Below are positions 48,177 to 59,951 of a stretch of DNA of 64,000 nt, piece after piece (position 1 is the first letter of the stretch; each line of letters starts with the position of its first letter). The notes beneath the pieces are model-generated. The model saw nothing but the letters and a program-made list of their open reading frames with translations, made no database searches and had not been told where the DNA came from. The stretch is from contig VZRS01014475.1 of the NCBI GenBank assembly GCA_013398055.1, positions 1,434,333 through 1,498,332 of the forward strand. Reading direction: 5' to 3'. A program made the position numbers and the translations under genes. Origin of the DNA: Ifrita kowaldi. Taxonomy: Eukaryota > Chordata > Aves > Passeriformes > Cinclosomatidae.

Positions 48177-50675
48177 TGAGACATACACATTAGCCCTTGT
48201 CTTCTAAGCTTCTAAGCTCCTGGCTGCTTTTCTCAGCATAACTATAGCTCTTGTTCTAATTCCCTTTTGAGAAGGACTTGCCCTAATATAATTTGAGTAA
48301 AGGGACCACCTTGATTTTCCAAGACATCGAACCTTGTGGAGGACTCCACCCATCTCAGTACCAAGTATCTCCAGTGATGGTGGCTCACCAGTGCTTGTGC
48401 CATGTGTTAGCTGCAGATAGCATAAAAAACTGTCAGGGACTAGGAACATTGAACCAGTCACCACAGACCATGTCCCATATTTTCTGGCATAAGAGGAATC
48501 AGTGTAATTATAAGAAAAGGGTGATTTAAGAGTTCGTGTCATCAGTCCAGCTCTAGGCTGGGAACAAAACATTAACAGAAGTTTTTTCTCATGAATGTTT
48601 TATTTTTGCAGGTACTGAGGCAGCTTGCCGGGGAGACATATCACAAATATTGGGCAAAACAGTTGTGTAGTTCGTGAGGATGGAAGAAATTAATGTTATA
48701 GTCCTATGGCTAAAAAACTGGGACATGGCCTGGAAAGAGAGCTGTTCATTGTGTGACTGGCTATTGGCTGCCTCCATTCTGAGTCCACCTGTTCTTTCTC
48801 CACCCTCTTGCAAGCCCTACAGCTCCCACTGCCTTCAATGGCAGTTGATTATGGGCTACTTGATGGCAATGCAGCTTTAAATTGACTGTGTAACACTGAT
48901 GCCATAATCTGAGATCCATTAAAAGCATATTGCAGTGGTGCTATTACTCTAAAAGAGATAAGAAATCAGATGGTTTCTTTCTTTGTAGTGGTCTGCATGA
49001 CTTCCAGTTATATGCAGACACACTACATGTCTTTATTTATTGTATCACTAAAGAAAAAACAGAAGATCTATGAGTAACTCAGGCAGTCAGCCTCTAGTAT
49101 TCAGCTGCTGATCACTTCAGATAGATCATGGCATTTTCTATGTCTGGCAATGAAAAGCTGTCAGAAAGAAAAAAAAATCAGCATCATCATTTTTGCTGTT
49201 GTTTTCATTAAATAAAGCAAAAAGTTACAGCTGTGGTGAAGGACTCTATTTACTTCTCCTTGGGACTGAAACGTGGTACAAAGTCTGTTCTTTTAGACTC
49301 TATGCAGACTGACGAAGGGCAAAAACACCCAGAAAATAAAAAAAACCCAAACCTGACTCACTCAGTTAATGTTTCTTGTCAATGTTTTTCAGGTAAAATT
49401 AAATTACTGTTCTTGTGATTCTTTTTAGGCTTATAGCTAGGAAATGTGAATGCAAATAGAAAATGGAAAACAAGTGCCTTTCAACAATTTTGATTTTTAA
49501 ATGTATGTCTGTTTACCATTTTTTATGCTTAAAAAAGATTTCTGTGCATCATTTATTTCACAAATATGCATTTAAAGACAGAATTTGTTTGACATCAGTT
49601 ATTCATTATTAAAAGATATTACCCTGAAATCTTGAATCACCAGTAATCTTCGGGCATTTTCTCAGGGTGATCTTCTTAACCCTTCTTACCGGCCTTTTTA
49701 AAGAAGTGTTAAACTATAATGGAGTTGATTTTCAGACTGTGCTGAAAATGAGAGTGAGTATTAGGCACAAGATACTTGTGATTTGGGACATTGCTATAAT
49801 TATTTTAGCAACATAATTAAGTCTCAATCAACTGCAGTCACTAAGCACTGTAGTAAACAGTGCAGTACAAATAACTGCTGAAAGTAATTTAGATAATGCT
49901 TCTTGCTAAATTCTACTTTCACTGTCAACCTCTCTAATAAAAAGATATTTTTCTGTGAGGCCTTGTGATGGAAACTATTTTATTATTTCTACTCCTCAAA
50001 AGCAGTAAAATTAAATGTTATCTATAGCTAGTCAAGCTTCTAGAGAGCTTGCAAGACAGTTATTATTTGTGCTTAAAATAAATGTCAATAAAAATGGTAA
50101 GCATACATAGAGCAAAAAATGAAAATAATTAACTTCTGCAGCCCACATTTTTTCAAGTGTTTGTTTCAGAGGTTGCCCCTCAAACACCTCTCTTTTCAAT
50201 CCTTCTCTCGTGCCTGCATGAAGCTGATCAGAAGGTTGAAATTTAGCCTTCAAGAATGCCTCACAGAAGGAAGAATTTAGCATTTGATCTTTTCCTCTGT
50301 TCCAAGCTGTGCAGAAAGCGTTCCGTTTTATAATGTAAAATGGTGTTTAAATGATGAAAATCTGTACGTAATCTCAGAGAAAAAGCAAAAAAACAACCAA
50401 ACCCAAACCAAAACAGGTTTGAATTCTAGCCAAGAAAAAGAAAGTATTCACTGTTTTTTTTAACAATCCTTGGTTCCACTCTGTTTTGATAGGATTATTT
50501 TCACTAAATGAATCATCATATCGTAGAAGATTGGACAAATAGAGATCCTTTACATTTCTTTATAGAAACTGCATTTTTATACTTTTAAAGTTACATTTTC
50601 AAAACTTTGTATGCATGCGTGTGTAATATCTATCACAGATATATCTAAATAAGGTTGAATTTAGATATTTCAAAT

Positions 50676-50697
50676 ATCAATGATATTTATCATTGAT
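50676..50697. other. Perfect 10-bp inverted repeat, 2-bp centre
   Basis: ATCAATGATA, TT, TATCATTGAT. AT-rich, so it could extrude as a cruciform or simply be a chance palindrome. No function assigned. Confidence 0.7.
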
Positions 50698-51559
50698 AAA
50701 TAACATTATAGTGGTCACTATTTTTGTATTTTTAATAGTATTTTATATTCTTCCTATCGAGCACAAAAAAAAGTTGTTCTGTTCTGATTTTCAGAGAAAT
50801 TAGTTCATTCTTCAATTTCATCCAATGTCAACTTAACAGAGGAGGAGGGGAGTCTGTTCTGCTCTACTGCTAGTTTAATGACTTACAGAGCTAGTGTTTT
50901 TCTTTCCAAAGTTGTGTGCTGTTTATCTGGGAAAAAAAAATGTTTTAAGTGGTGGTGTTACCAGTATTCTTCTGCATTGTGACTCACAACCTGAAGGAAA
51001 ATGTATCCCCTTGTATATCAGTTAGCCAATGTAACACGTGCCATATTTAGATGATTGAATTTAATATGGTTGCAGACAGACAGGAAACAATAAACGTGGC
51101 AGGACAGCATTTCTAACTCTACAGTTGGTGTTCACAGCTGGGATTGAAGTCTGTGTCTGGGTTCAAGCATCTTGATTTCTTTCTGCACCTTTAGCTTTCC
51201 TCTTCAGATGAGTTTTTTCTATGTCAGGGCCAAAGATATCTGTTGATGGAAGTCAAAGGTGTATTCTGTGACTGAAAACAAAAAATGTTTTGTTTGAGAA
51301 GAATAATATTAACCTACTCTGTCATAGCCAATAGCAGATTTTTTGTTACTTGCAAGAAACAAAATGCATTTTATTGACTAGAACTCTCCAGAATGGAACA
51401 TGAGCAGCAATGTGTGTGAAAGGAGGATCTCCACTGTGGAGAGCAAGGCACAAATTTAAAAAAAAAGTAATCTCCTTCTTTATAATTCTGTTTTGGTGTA
51501 TTTGATTAATTAGAAGAACCCTCCTCCCTTTCTTCTCTCAAATTGTTATGTCAAGGGAA

Positions 51560-51790
51560 TGTGATATTAATTGAAAATTCTTCTTCCCCCTCAGGTATCC
51601 AAATGTTCATATGGCAGGATTAATCCTTCCTGTTAATTTGATTACTAATAAAAAATTACAGTTTTTATTTATTGCTCAGTTTAATAATTAATTTCCCCCA
51701 TCTGCTGTTTGACAACACTGGACTACACTGAGATGGTAATCATAAATATTAAAGGCTGATGGATTTCTGCCAATTTATGCCGAAGTAAAA
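51560..51790. promoter_or_regulatory. Possible enhancer: cluster of homeodomain-type sites
   Basis: Within about 230 bases there are several TAAT/ATTA cores: TTAATTG near 51569, the palindrome GGATTAATCC (51617-51626), TTGATTACTAAT, AATAATTAATTT near 51690 and AATCATAAATATTAA. The palindrome contains two inverted TAATCC half sites preferred by OTX/PITX/GSC-class homeodomains. AT-rich DNA gives many TAAT cores by chance, so the palindrome is the main specific signal. Confidence 0.3.
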
Positions 51791-52455
51791 TTTGCCCTGT
51801 GCACAAGCACTATCCCATTTTTGCTGGAAATGCTATTACCCTATGTAAACAGTGGAAAGTAGGACATGTTTTCTGGGTTCATAAAAAAATTACTGAAATC
51901 AGTGCTGCAAAGCAACCCAAATGGAGTTCAGTACAGAAATAATGTACCCTACCAATTTTTTCATGGACTCAAAGAACAAGTTAGATGCCTCTTTTATCTC
52001 TGAAAAACCTTTTTCTCAGCACTAATTGCAAAGAGGTTCATCTCTGCTGAAAGAAAATTAGGTCAGTTGAACTGAGAACAATGTTATCTGCTCCAGGGAA
52101 AATGTAAGCTTGTGGCTTTATGGATAGATACAAGCTATATGTATGGATACATATTTCACTCCATATCCATAGAGATATACAAAAACAGAGGCTTAAATTT
52201 GTATATGTGCATATGCGCATAACCAAAGCTAAATGTACTTACTTCCAAAATGACACAAGGTCCTTATTTTTCACTTTGTATATCTGGTGTAGCTTGCAAA
52301 TGATGGGAAAACATTATTTCAGATAATAATAGATGTTGCTTTTGAATTTGATGTTACTTGCAAATCCAAACTGCATTTGACTTTGCCGAAAGGCAAATAA
52401 ACTACTATAGTAGGGCAGTTTTTTTACTAGTAACACAGTGTAAACACATGTAAAT

Positions 52456-52476
52456 AATGTTGGTAACACCAACATT
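52456..52476. other. Perfect 9-bp hairpin, 3-base loop
   Basis: AATGTTGGT, AAC, ACCAACATT, followed by an A run. In RNA a stem-loop before an A tract on the plus strand is possible. No function assigned. Confidence 0.7.
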
Positions 52477-54096
52477 AAAAAAAAAATCTGAAAATGAAGA
52501 CAAAACTGATATGCTTCTTCATTTACTCTAAAGTAGAAAGTTAATTAATCTTGTATGACTATAGCTCTTAGTAAGTAACCTCTACACAGAGAATTTTCAT
52601 TTTGAATAACTAATTTAAGTAGGAATCAAAATCAGAGACGAAAAGAAAATAACTTACCACTGACTGCAGTCTGGGTTGGTAGCAATACCAGAGATGGAAT
52701 ATTATTTTTGGTTGTGTTTTGAATTTCAGAAAACTGAGAGCTTTATTATTCAAATCTCATGCTCTTTTTTTCCAAATAGTAACTTACCCTTTCATTACAC
52801 AACCCCCCTGGCAAAAAAAGAAGAAAAAACCAAGAAAATGATAGAGGACTGAGAAAGAATTTACTTAACTTTCTACACAGAAGAAAATGTAAGACAGACC
52901 AGGAATTCTATTGGATATTCTGAACATGTTGTTAATGTACTAATCTTAAATAATAACTTCTTAATGTACGTTTTGGTTGAACTAATGTTGTAATTATTTT
53001 AGGGGAAAACCACTTTTACTCTGTAAAGATAAATCTCCTATACTTAAAATTTCTGTGCATTTACCTACAGTTTGTGAATGAATCATGCTAAGCCTTAGTA
53101 AGTGTTATACTACGCAAGTACTGAACCAGTTGTGCTGCGAGAGGTGTCTAAGCCAAAGTATGCATTCTGGAATCATCAACTTTGGCATAGAGTGTTATTA
53201 CTGAACTAGCCTTTGTAATTCTTTCAGATTCTTCAGAGTCAAAGTCAATTCTCCTAACTTCTGAAGAAAGTCTGAATATACAAAATATTGCACAGGAAGA
53301 AGTTCAAAAGAAGGCTTTCCCTTCAGTTGTACGTGCTCAGTGGAGGAGTACAGGTTTCCTGTCTGTTTATTCTAGATCAGTAACTGACAAGAAGCAGAGT
53401 ATCTTTCCAAGGCTGTATATCTGATCATAGTCACCTGCAACTTAGACGCTGATTCTATGAATTTCACTGCAAAATTGTCTGTGTATATTTTTATGAAATA
53501 TTTACCAAGAATTAGAAACAAAGCCTCATTGGTTCAAAAGCAGTAGCAAAGACAGGTAGAAGAATCTGACATGGCATGTCAGATGATAATCTTTGATACT
53601 AAGATGACAGGAAGCTATCAAAACATTCTGCTGTCTCACATGAAGGTACAGAGGTACAGGTTTAATAAGCAAATACTTCTAAGGATCTGATAATATCATT
53701 ACTTACATGCTGTGGTTTGAAAGCACAAACAATCTTGTCATCCACCACTCTTCCTGGCACCTCAGGGAATATTTGTTTGCTGCATGCTATAAAAGCATGA
53801 GATAAGAAACTGTGTAATTTTAACAAATAACAAAAATGATTCTTCCAGTGTTCAGGTGCAAATGAACTGGGATGTTGGGTAATACTTTTAAATTTATTGT
53901 TATTTAACTGTGGATATGTGATAGCTATTTGTGTTAAGTGGCAACAAGTGTTTTAAGAGAGCTGTATTGATAACTCACACTAAAGCTGACATAATTTTGC
54001 ACCTCAAATTGGACAGCAAATGAACAAAAGACAACCTGGGTAGCAAGTAATACTGAAGAAGAACAAATTAGATTTGAGTACAGTAATAAAAGGTGT

Positions 54097-54734
54097 CACA
54101 GAATTACAGAATCACAGAATAAGTTGAGTTGGAAGGGGCCCGCAAGGATCATTGAGTCCAACTCTTGGCCCTCCACAGCACCATCTCCAAGAATCACATC
54201 ATGTACCCAAGCGCGTTTTCCAAACACTTCTTGACCTCTGTCAGGTTTGGCGCTGCGACCACTCCCTGGGGAGCCTGTTCCAGTGCCCAACCACCTTCTG
54301 GGTAAAGAAACTTTTTCTGATATCCAACCCTAAACCTCCCCTGACACAACTTCTGGCCATTCCGTCACTGGTCCTGTCACTGATCACCAGAGAGGGGAGA
54401 TCAGTGTCTGTTCCTCCTCTTCCCCTCACGAGGAAGTTTCAGAATGCAGTGAGGTCTCCCCTCAGTCTCCTCTTCTCCAGGCTGACCTTTGCAGACCAAG
54501 TGACCTCAGCCACTCCTCATGGCTTCCCCTCAAGACCCCTCACCATCCTCATGGTCCTCCTCTGGACTCTCTCTAATAGTTAATTATCATCCCTACATCT
54601 TGGCACCAAGAACTGCCCCCAGCACTCGAGGTGAGGCTGCCCCAGTGCAGAGCAGAGCGGGACAATCCCCTCCCTTGCCTGGCTGCTGATGCTGTGCCTG
54701 ATGCTCCCCTGGACAGGGTTGACCCTCCTGGCTG
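54097..54734 (-). mobile_element. CR1 LINE, 5'-truncated copy
   Basis: Reverse-complement CR1 with a well-kept 3' octamer relic (CAGAATTACAGAATCACAGAAT), then 'AAGTTGAGTTGGAAGGGGCC', 'GGGGAGCCTGTTCCAGTGCC' and 'GAGCAGAGCGGGACAATC'. It is the same subfamily and orientation as 14975-15660, about 39 kb away. It stops abruptly at a single N (54735), where a different CR1 subfamily follows. The 143-codon plus-strand frame inside is antisense to the element. Confidence 0.93.
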
Positions 54735-54735
54735 N
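54735..54735. other. Single N at a sequence join
   Basis: An isolated N separates two different CR1 subfamilies in mid-element. Two more isolated N lie at 54936 and 55092. Single N at repeat boundaries point to ambiguous joins rather than real biology. Confidence 0.95.
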
Positions 54736-54935
54736 CCATCTAGTCCAACTGCCTGACCTTTAGGGTTGAACAAAATTTTAAGCACATTATTAGGGACATT
54801 ATCCAAACGTCTCTTAAACACTGACAGGCTTGGTGCACCAATCACCTTCCTAGAAAGTTTGTTCCACTGTATAACTAACCTCTCAGTAAAGAAATGCTCC
54901 CTAATATCCGTGGAGAGGATTTCTATGATGGGTTA
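54736..54935 (-). mobile_element. CR1 LINE fragment of a second subfamily (3' region)
   Basis: The sequence starts inside the element: 'CCATCTAGTCCAACTGCCTG', then 'TTAAACACTGACAGGCTTGG', 'TTCCTAGAAAGTTTGTTCCA' and 'TCAGTAAAGAAATGCTCCCT'. This differs from the preceding copy and fits another avian CR1 subfamily in the same minus orientation. Its outermost 3' octamer end is missing because of the join at 54735, and its last 30 bases (54906-54935) recur at 55093-55122. Confidence 0.85.
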
Positions 54936-55122
54936 NCCCTTGTTAAACTTCATATAGTTGGTGTTTTCCCAGTGCTCTGATTTGTTGAGGTCTCTCTGCA
55001 GGGCCTCCCAGCCCTTGAGGGAGTCAACAGCTCCTCCTAGTTTTGTGTTTTCCGTGCACTTTCTTGCTATCCCTTCCAGTCCTGCATCCAANATCCGTGG
55101 AGAGGATTTCTATGATGGGTTA
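54906..55122. repeat. 30-bp direct repeat flanking a CR1 piece and two N
   Basis: The 30 bases at 54906-54935 (ATCCGTGGAGAGG...GATGGGTTA) are identical to 55093-55122. The first copy is followed by N and the second preceded by N, with a 155-bp CR1 piece between. Exact identity next to ambiguous bases suggests an assembly duplication. Confidence 0.95.
54937..55091 (-). mobile_element. CR1 LINE fragment (more 5' portion)
   Basis: In reverse complement it matches late CR1 ORF2: 'CCTTGTTAAACTTCATATAG', 'TTGAGGTCTCTCTGCAGGGC', 'CTTGAGGGAGTCAACAGCTC' and 'CCCTTCCAGTCCTGCATCCA'. In a CR1 this part lies several hundred bases 5' of the 54736-54935 piece, so the intervening segment is missing or uncalled. 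Confidence 0.82.
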
Positions 55123-56704
55123 TGCAAACAATAGCAATATTGCAGCTGATGTGGTCTGTGCCTACACCATCTACTTTCTACAGCAAAACTCTCTGAACTT
55201 CTCCCAGAGAAAATAATAAAAGAAAGAATCTTTTCTTAGTTAGTAATTAAAAAAAAAAAAAAAAACCTAAAAATTTGGATTGATGATGAGAAATGAAGAT
55301 TTTAAATTTTTTTTCTTATCACATTTACCAAGTGGATTCATAATAAAATAAATTAAATTAATTCATATGTTGGGTTTGGTCACAACAAGTGAAATACCTA
55401 CATACAATTAACTTGAATTTTCTTTTTTACAAATGGAAAAGGAATCATCAGTGTTTAGTTTTCCTAACAAGGAAAATCTATCCATTTGACTGGATGTGAC
55501 CTAGCAGTTCCAAAAATGCTACAATATTTATCTTTCCCCATTAATGTCCTCATAAGTACCACTGACTAAATTTATTTTAATAATTTATTATTGCGAGGCT
55601 GCTGTACAATAGACTTCGTTGACCCCAGCTTGTGACTTTATTTCTTTTTTTAATTATTCCCTGAGTTTTCAATTTTATTGTGATTAGACAGCCTGAAGTG
55701 AAATCTAGCAAGAATAGGCAACTGCTTGTTATACTAAAGAACTTTTACAAACAGGGTCATGAAATCAGATGCAGAGGAATTCAACAGGACTTCCATGGAT
55801 CTACATTGATCACTGGGGTTTCATTAGGAATTTATATAAATGTATGTATTTATATGAACTTGTCTGTAATTTTTCACTAAAAATATGTAAGCATTTTTGG
55901 TTGATTTCAGTGTTGGGGAAGAAGTTTATATGAACGAAGCAGTATCTCATGTGTAATCTTTTTCCTAAACAGCTCTCAACACAGCTGGTTATATGACATT
56001 TCATAATGTCACAGAAGTCAATAGTTTTTTTTAAAAAGTGATAATCAGGATGACTTTTAATCTCAGCTCCTTTCATACATTCACCCATTTACGTTATTTC
56101 CATCTGCTGTTATTGTCCATTTTCCATTCTAAGGCAATATGGTAATATTTCTCAGTGATGTTGCCAGAGTGTTAGTAAAGAGCTTGCACTGCAGTTTAAT
56201 TTGGGTTCCCTGCTGCTCGTCTTGCATTCTTTACACATGCAAAGGTCCTGCTAGTCAGAAGTTTGAATGCCTGATGAATGGAAATTAGACCTTTTGTCTG
56301 TGTGTAATGAGTGGAATTTGAGCACTGAGTAACAGCTCCAGCATGCTAGGTGTGGTTTCTTTGTTAGTAGTTTGTGGCTGTAGCTTTGCATTTACAGGTA
56401 TTTGGTGGGCCTTGCCCTTTTCCTGATATCACTGTATACAATGGGACACACTGGGCAGATCAGGAATGAGCAAAAAGGGAAGCAATCATTTCTTATGCTT
56501 CATGTTTTCCACAATGAATGTACTGGGGATTATATGGAGATTACTTCTAAGAAAAGTCTCATATAACTGAAGCAAGACAGCAACACTCTGCATTAAGTTG
56601 CTCGGCCTCCTATGGAATCAGGTCTTTGAAGAAAAAAAAAAAATCCAGACCTTCAACAAATTCATCCTACTCAAAATAACATCTAACAGCAATAAAATAA
56701 AGAA
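55123..56704. other. Non-coding AT-rich interval
   Basis: Contains an A tract (about 17 A) at 55249-55265 and otherwise unique sequence. A 92-codon minus frame (55810-56088) has no support. Confidence 0.5.
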
Positions 56705-56835
56705 TTCAAGGTCAGGTTGGATGAGTCTCTGCACAACACAGTCTAGTGGAAGTCTAATCCCCCATGGCAGGGGGATTGGAACTAGATGATATCTAAGGTC
56801 CTTTCCAACCCAAATCACTCTATGCTTCTATGAAA
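56705..56835 (+). mobile_element. CR1 LINE 3' end, short copy
   Basis: Plus-strand CR1 tail: 'TTCAAGGTCAGGTTGGATGA', 'TCTAGTGGAAGTCTAATCCC', 'CCATGGCAGGGGGATTGGAA', 'CTAGATGATATCTAAGGTCC', 'TTTCCAACCCAAATCACTCT', then the degraded octamer repeat ATGCTTCTATGAAAT. Severely 5'-truncated (about 130 bp), which is typical of CR1. Confidence 0.92.
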
Positions 56836-57249
56836 TGCAGTACCTTTGTTGTGCAGACAGGTTCCTGTTAGTCAAAACAAGTATTAGAACACAGAAAAGA
56901 AAGCTGTACTGTAAATACAGCCAAAATATGAATAGAGTAGAAATCTGTACATGGATTATGCCAAAAAACTAATGATGATGAAGTATCAAGAGGTAACTAC
57001 AGTTCAAGTTTCAAGAAACTTTTAGGCAGAACTATGCACGCTATTGTGGCCCACAAATATAGATGGAGGGAAAGGACCCAGTTTTCCTTAAGTGGGAAGA
57101 ATGATTTATGAAGAACTTATGTGAGAAGTCATTATAACAGTCATTATAAACTGGCCGCAGCAGAGATTGCCTGGAGATCAGGATCATGGTAACTATTTTT
57201 AGTCATTATATGAAATTTTTATTTGTTATTGCAAAAGTACCTTGGTTCA
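56836..57249. other. Non-coding interval; may include the 5' part of the next LTR
   Basis: Unique sequence. TGTGAGAAGTC at 57120 could be the LTR start, but no target-site duplication supports it. Confidence 0.4.
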
Positions 57250-57551
57250 CAATGAAAGGAATGAGGCACTTGTCTTTACAAACAAGCTGCGGGCCTGCTG
57301 GTAGATAAAACTAGTGCTGAGAGATAAAAGAAGCAATGGGAAGGATTCCACTGACTGATGAATGGAAAGAGATTTGTCTTTACAAACGGACTATAGGTCT
57401 GCTGATAAATGAAATTGGATATTGAGAGATGAAAGAAACAATGGGAAGAACCATAAATTCCATAACAATAAAATAAAGGGGGCATTATACATTAGAAAGG
57501 AGTCTAAGGTATTTGGTGTTTTTGGAAGCCTGTAACTCTCAAGTACCTCAG

Positions 57552-57600
57552 CCAATGGGGAAAGAGAGAGGGAAATGCTGTTGGGAAATTAGGATAAATA
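57552..57600 (+). promoter_or_regulatory. LTR promoter elements (CCAAT and TATA-like)
   Basis: CCAAT at 57552-57556 and GATAAATA at 57593-57600 are spaced about 37 bases apart, a normal RNA polymerase II promoter spacing. Activity unknown. Confidence 0.5.
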
Positions 57601-57668
57601 GGAGGTTGCGCCCTCCAAAAATTTGAGAGACACCAGGGGAAATGCCCAATGGCCTCTCTCTTTATTTG

Positions 57669-57674
57669 AATAAA
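57669..57674 (+). terminator. Polyadenylation signal of the second LTR
   Basis: AATAAA followed about 45 bases later by a GT-rich element, the expected arrangement for LTR 3' processing. Confidence 0.65.
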
Positions 57675-57742
57675 CTAACAGGGCTCCCCCGTCTCCTTTT
57701 TGGACATAAACCTCCGGTGTTTGTGGATTAATTTTCCTGACA

Positions 57743-59951
57743 ACAAGTTCCATCTAAAGTCACATTCTTCCTCAGTTTGTTGACTAACAAAACCAGGATG
57801 AAACTGCAGAAAATAGCATAGTGCACTCAGGTTACACATTTTTCATTTCCTTAAGAAAGGGTTTATTATAATAGAAGTTTGGACTTATTTCAGACATCAC
57901 TGAAATGCCACAGTGTAGTTGAAAAGAGGTTTAAAACATTAAAATGTTCAAGTTTTAGGGTAGTGGAATCCCTGGAGAGGCAGAAAACAGATTTGAAAAA
58001 GAAAAGAGTTTTGAGAAGGCACTGTTGAGCTACTTCAGGTACAGAAATCTATGATGTTAAGCATACCTGGAGTGCAGCTATGATCTTAATAAGTAGGTGT
58101 CTACATATTGCAGGAAGACAGCATTTCATCTTTCAACCCAGGATGCAAACTTGGATTTTCTACCTCCGAAATGGACCTCACACTGCTATCAGTTAATTGA
58201 ACTACTACACAAGCAGAGACAGGAAATGAAATGTTCATTGTTCTAGACCAAGTTGATAAGACTTCATGTTTAGGGGGAAGTTAAATAAAGAATACAGAAA
58301 GAATGGGCTGTAACACTTATATTTTAGATATACAAAAAGCTGGATTAGAATCATGCTATTTTTCCTTGTCATGTCTGGACGAATTTTTTAAAGTCAATTG
58401 ATTAGATTTACTGCCCTAAAAAAAATTAAATAAAATAAAGAATTTATCAAAATATTGTTGAAACCTGAGCAAAAATTTAAGAAAATCAAGGTCTAATGAT
58501 GTTGCTAATATTCTTTCGTGTCTAGTGGAAATTTCATACATAATAATGTTACCATGATAGCAGAAAGAATTAGCATAATGATTTCTATTGAGTTATATAT
58601 TGATTATTGAAAATTATTTAGGCCAGACTCTTTTTAAGTCTTCAGATTTTCTTGCTTATCATTATGCTAGTATAAATTTTGAGTTAGTAACGATGTGTGT
58701 TAAGTCAGTAATTTTAACCATGAAGCATAATCTACATCCTAAATCTTCAGATGATATACTGTAGCTTGCTAATATCTTAAATTAAACACAGCACATAGGT
58801 GTACTGGTATAACATATAATTTTATGGAACTACCAGTGGTATAGCTTCTGCTGTATGGCGCCCTTATGGTGCCTCATTTGCAGAAGTGTCTATTAATGCA
58901 TGTTTCAACTGGTTTTTAAATTTCACTTAGTTGTAAACTCAAGGTCTGTGAATGCCAGTGTCATATCAAATTCCTTTCAGGTTTGAGTCCAGGCTTTTTG
59001 AACATGTATCATTCAAATGCTTTTAAACTAGCACCCTGTTGTACTTCAGTACATGGACCTGTTGCAATAAATATCTTCAGAGCAGGAAATATGAATGGGA
59101 AATTATTCCACACAAGATTGACAGCTACAGTTTTCAAGGTAGATGCAGAAAGAGTGGTGTTTTAGTGGTTAAAAAAAAGAAATGATGTGAGTAACTGTCC
59201 AGAAAATAGTTGACCTCATTAGTAATATCAATTCTTCATGTTCTTTCACATATGGCATTTCTTTTCCCTGTATCCTATCAATGAGAAATAAAATACATAT
59301 GGAGTCTGTAAGTGTTTGGTAAAAAGCTAAAATTGCATGACTCTTTGTGGAAAAGAGGTTTGCAGAAGCCAGGAATGGTGTTAACACCAAAGGAATCTGC
59401 CCATTTCTTCATTCATCAGGAGCACATAACCTCTTTTCACATTGCATTTGAAAGTTATGGCAAAAAAATCTTCTTTTTAATTTCTTTTATGCTCCTTGAG
59501 TCTCAGTTGCATGGATTTAAACCATTTTTTTAATTTAAAAATTGTCTACAAAGAATCATCATAAGGTGGAAACATGCTCATCATTTTCAAGAGCAAAGAG
59601 AATGAAAATGAGATGCTTCAGTTCTTTCATGAAATGAAGACTGATAGTAAAATTATACCCTTATTTATAAATGTAAATGCTATTGTCATGGTGTCACATT
59701 CTCAGTTACACATATATTGTCACGGTTTGTGAGGAACTTTTCATGTGGCAATTATAGGATAAGGTTCTGTGTGATTTTTATTGCGGAAAATTAAATCAAA
59801 TAATCATAATACCTTAAGAGTTTCAGACCCTCAGATCTTCAGATGTGTTAGACTACATCAAAATCTCATAAGGTAATCCCATAAAACCACAAAAGCTTGC
59901 AAAACTTAGAAAACTTCTAGGAAAAGACAAATGTTATGTGATTAAGTACCA
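57743..59951. other. Non-coding AT-rich interval
   Basis: Unique AT-rich sequence, frames up to 73 codons, no repeat family recognised. Confidence 0.5.

Larger units (their letters stand above)
48177..54096. other. Long non-coding interval with homeodomain-type motif cluster
   Basis: Unique sequence. A 122-codon minus-strand frame at 48204-48572 has no recognisable domain and no codon bias. Perfect inverted repeats occur at 50676-50697 and 52456-52476. A homeodomain motif group lies around 51560-51790. These have separate entries. Nothing else recognised. Confidence 0.4.
57250..57742 (+). mobile_element. Endogenous retrovirus LTR fragment (second LTR)
   Basis: Promoter and polyadenylation features are ordered as in an LTR: CCAAT at 57552, a TATA-like GATAAATA at 57593, AATAAA at 57669, a GT-rich downstream element (CCGGTGTTTGTGG) near 57714, and an end in CCTGACA at 57742. 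The U3 holds a diverged tandem duplication of about 104 bp (57252-57355 and 57356-57459), each unit with TGTCTTTACAAAC and an AATGGGAAG core. No internal retroviral genes adjoin it. The right flank ACAAG is not found left of any TG start, so the 5' end is uncertain (possibly 57120) or truncated. It is not closely related to the LTR at 25073. Confidence 0.65.

Noticed and set aside
48204..48572. 122-codon minus-strand open frame
   Set aside because: No recognisable domain, no third-position bias and an overlapping plus-strand frame. Kept only as a length curiosity.
54152..54583. 143-codon plus-strand open frame
   Set aside because: It is antisense to a clear CR1 copy. The matching frame in the sister copy at 15034-15357 shows it is a property of the repeat, not a gene.
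25073..57742. The two LTRs as the two ends of one large provirus
   Set aside because: They are unrelated in sequence, the first has its own target-site duplication, and no gag, pol or env remnants lie between them.
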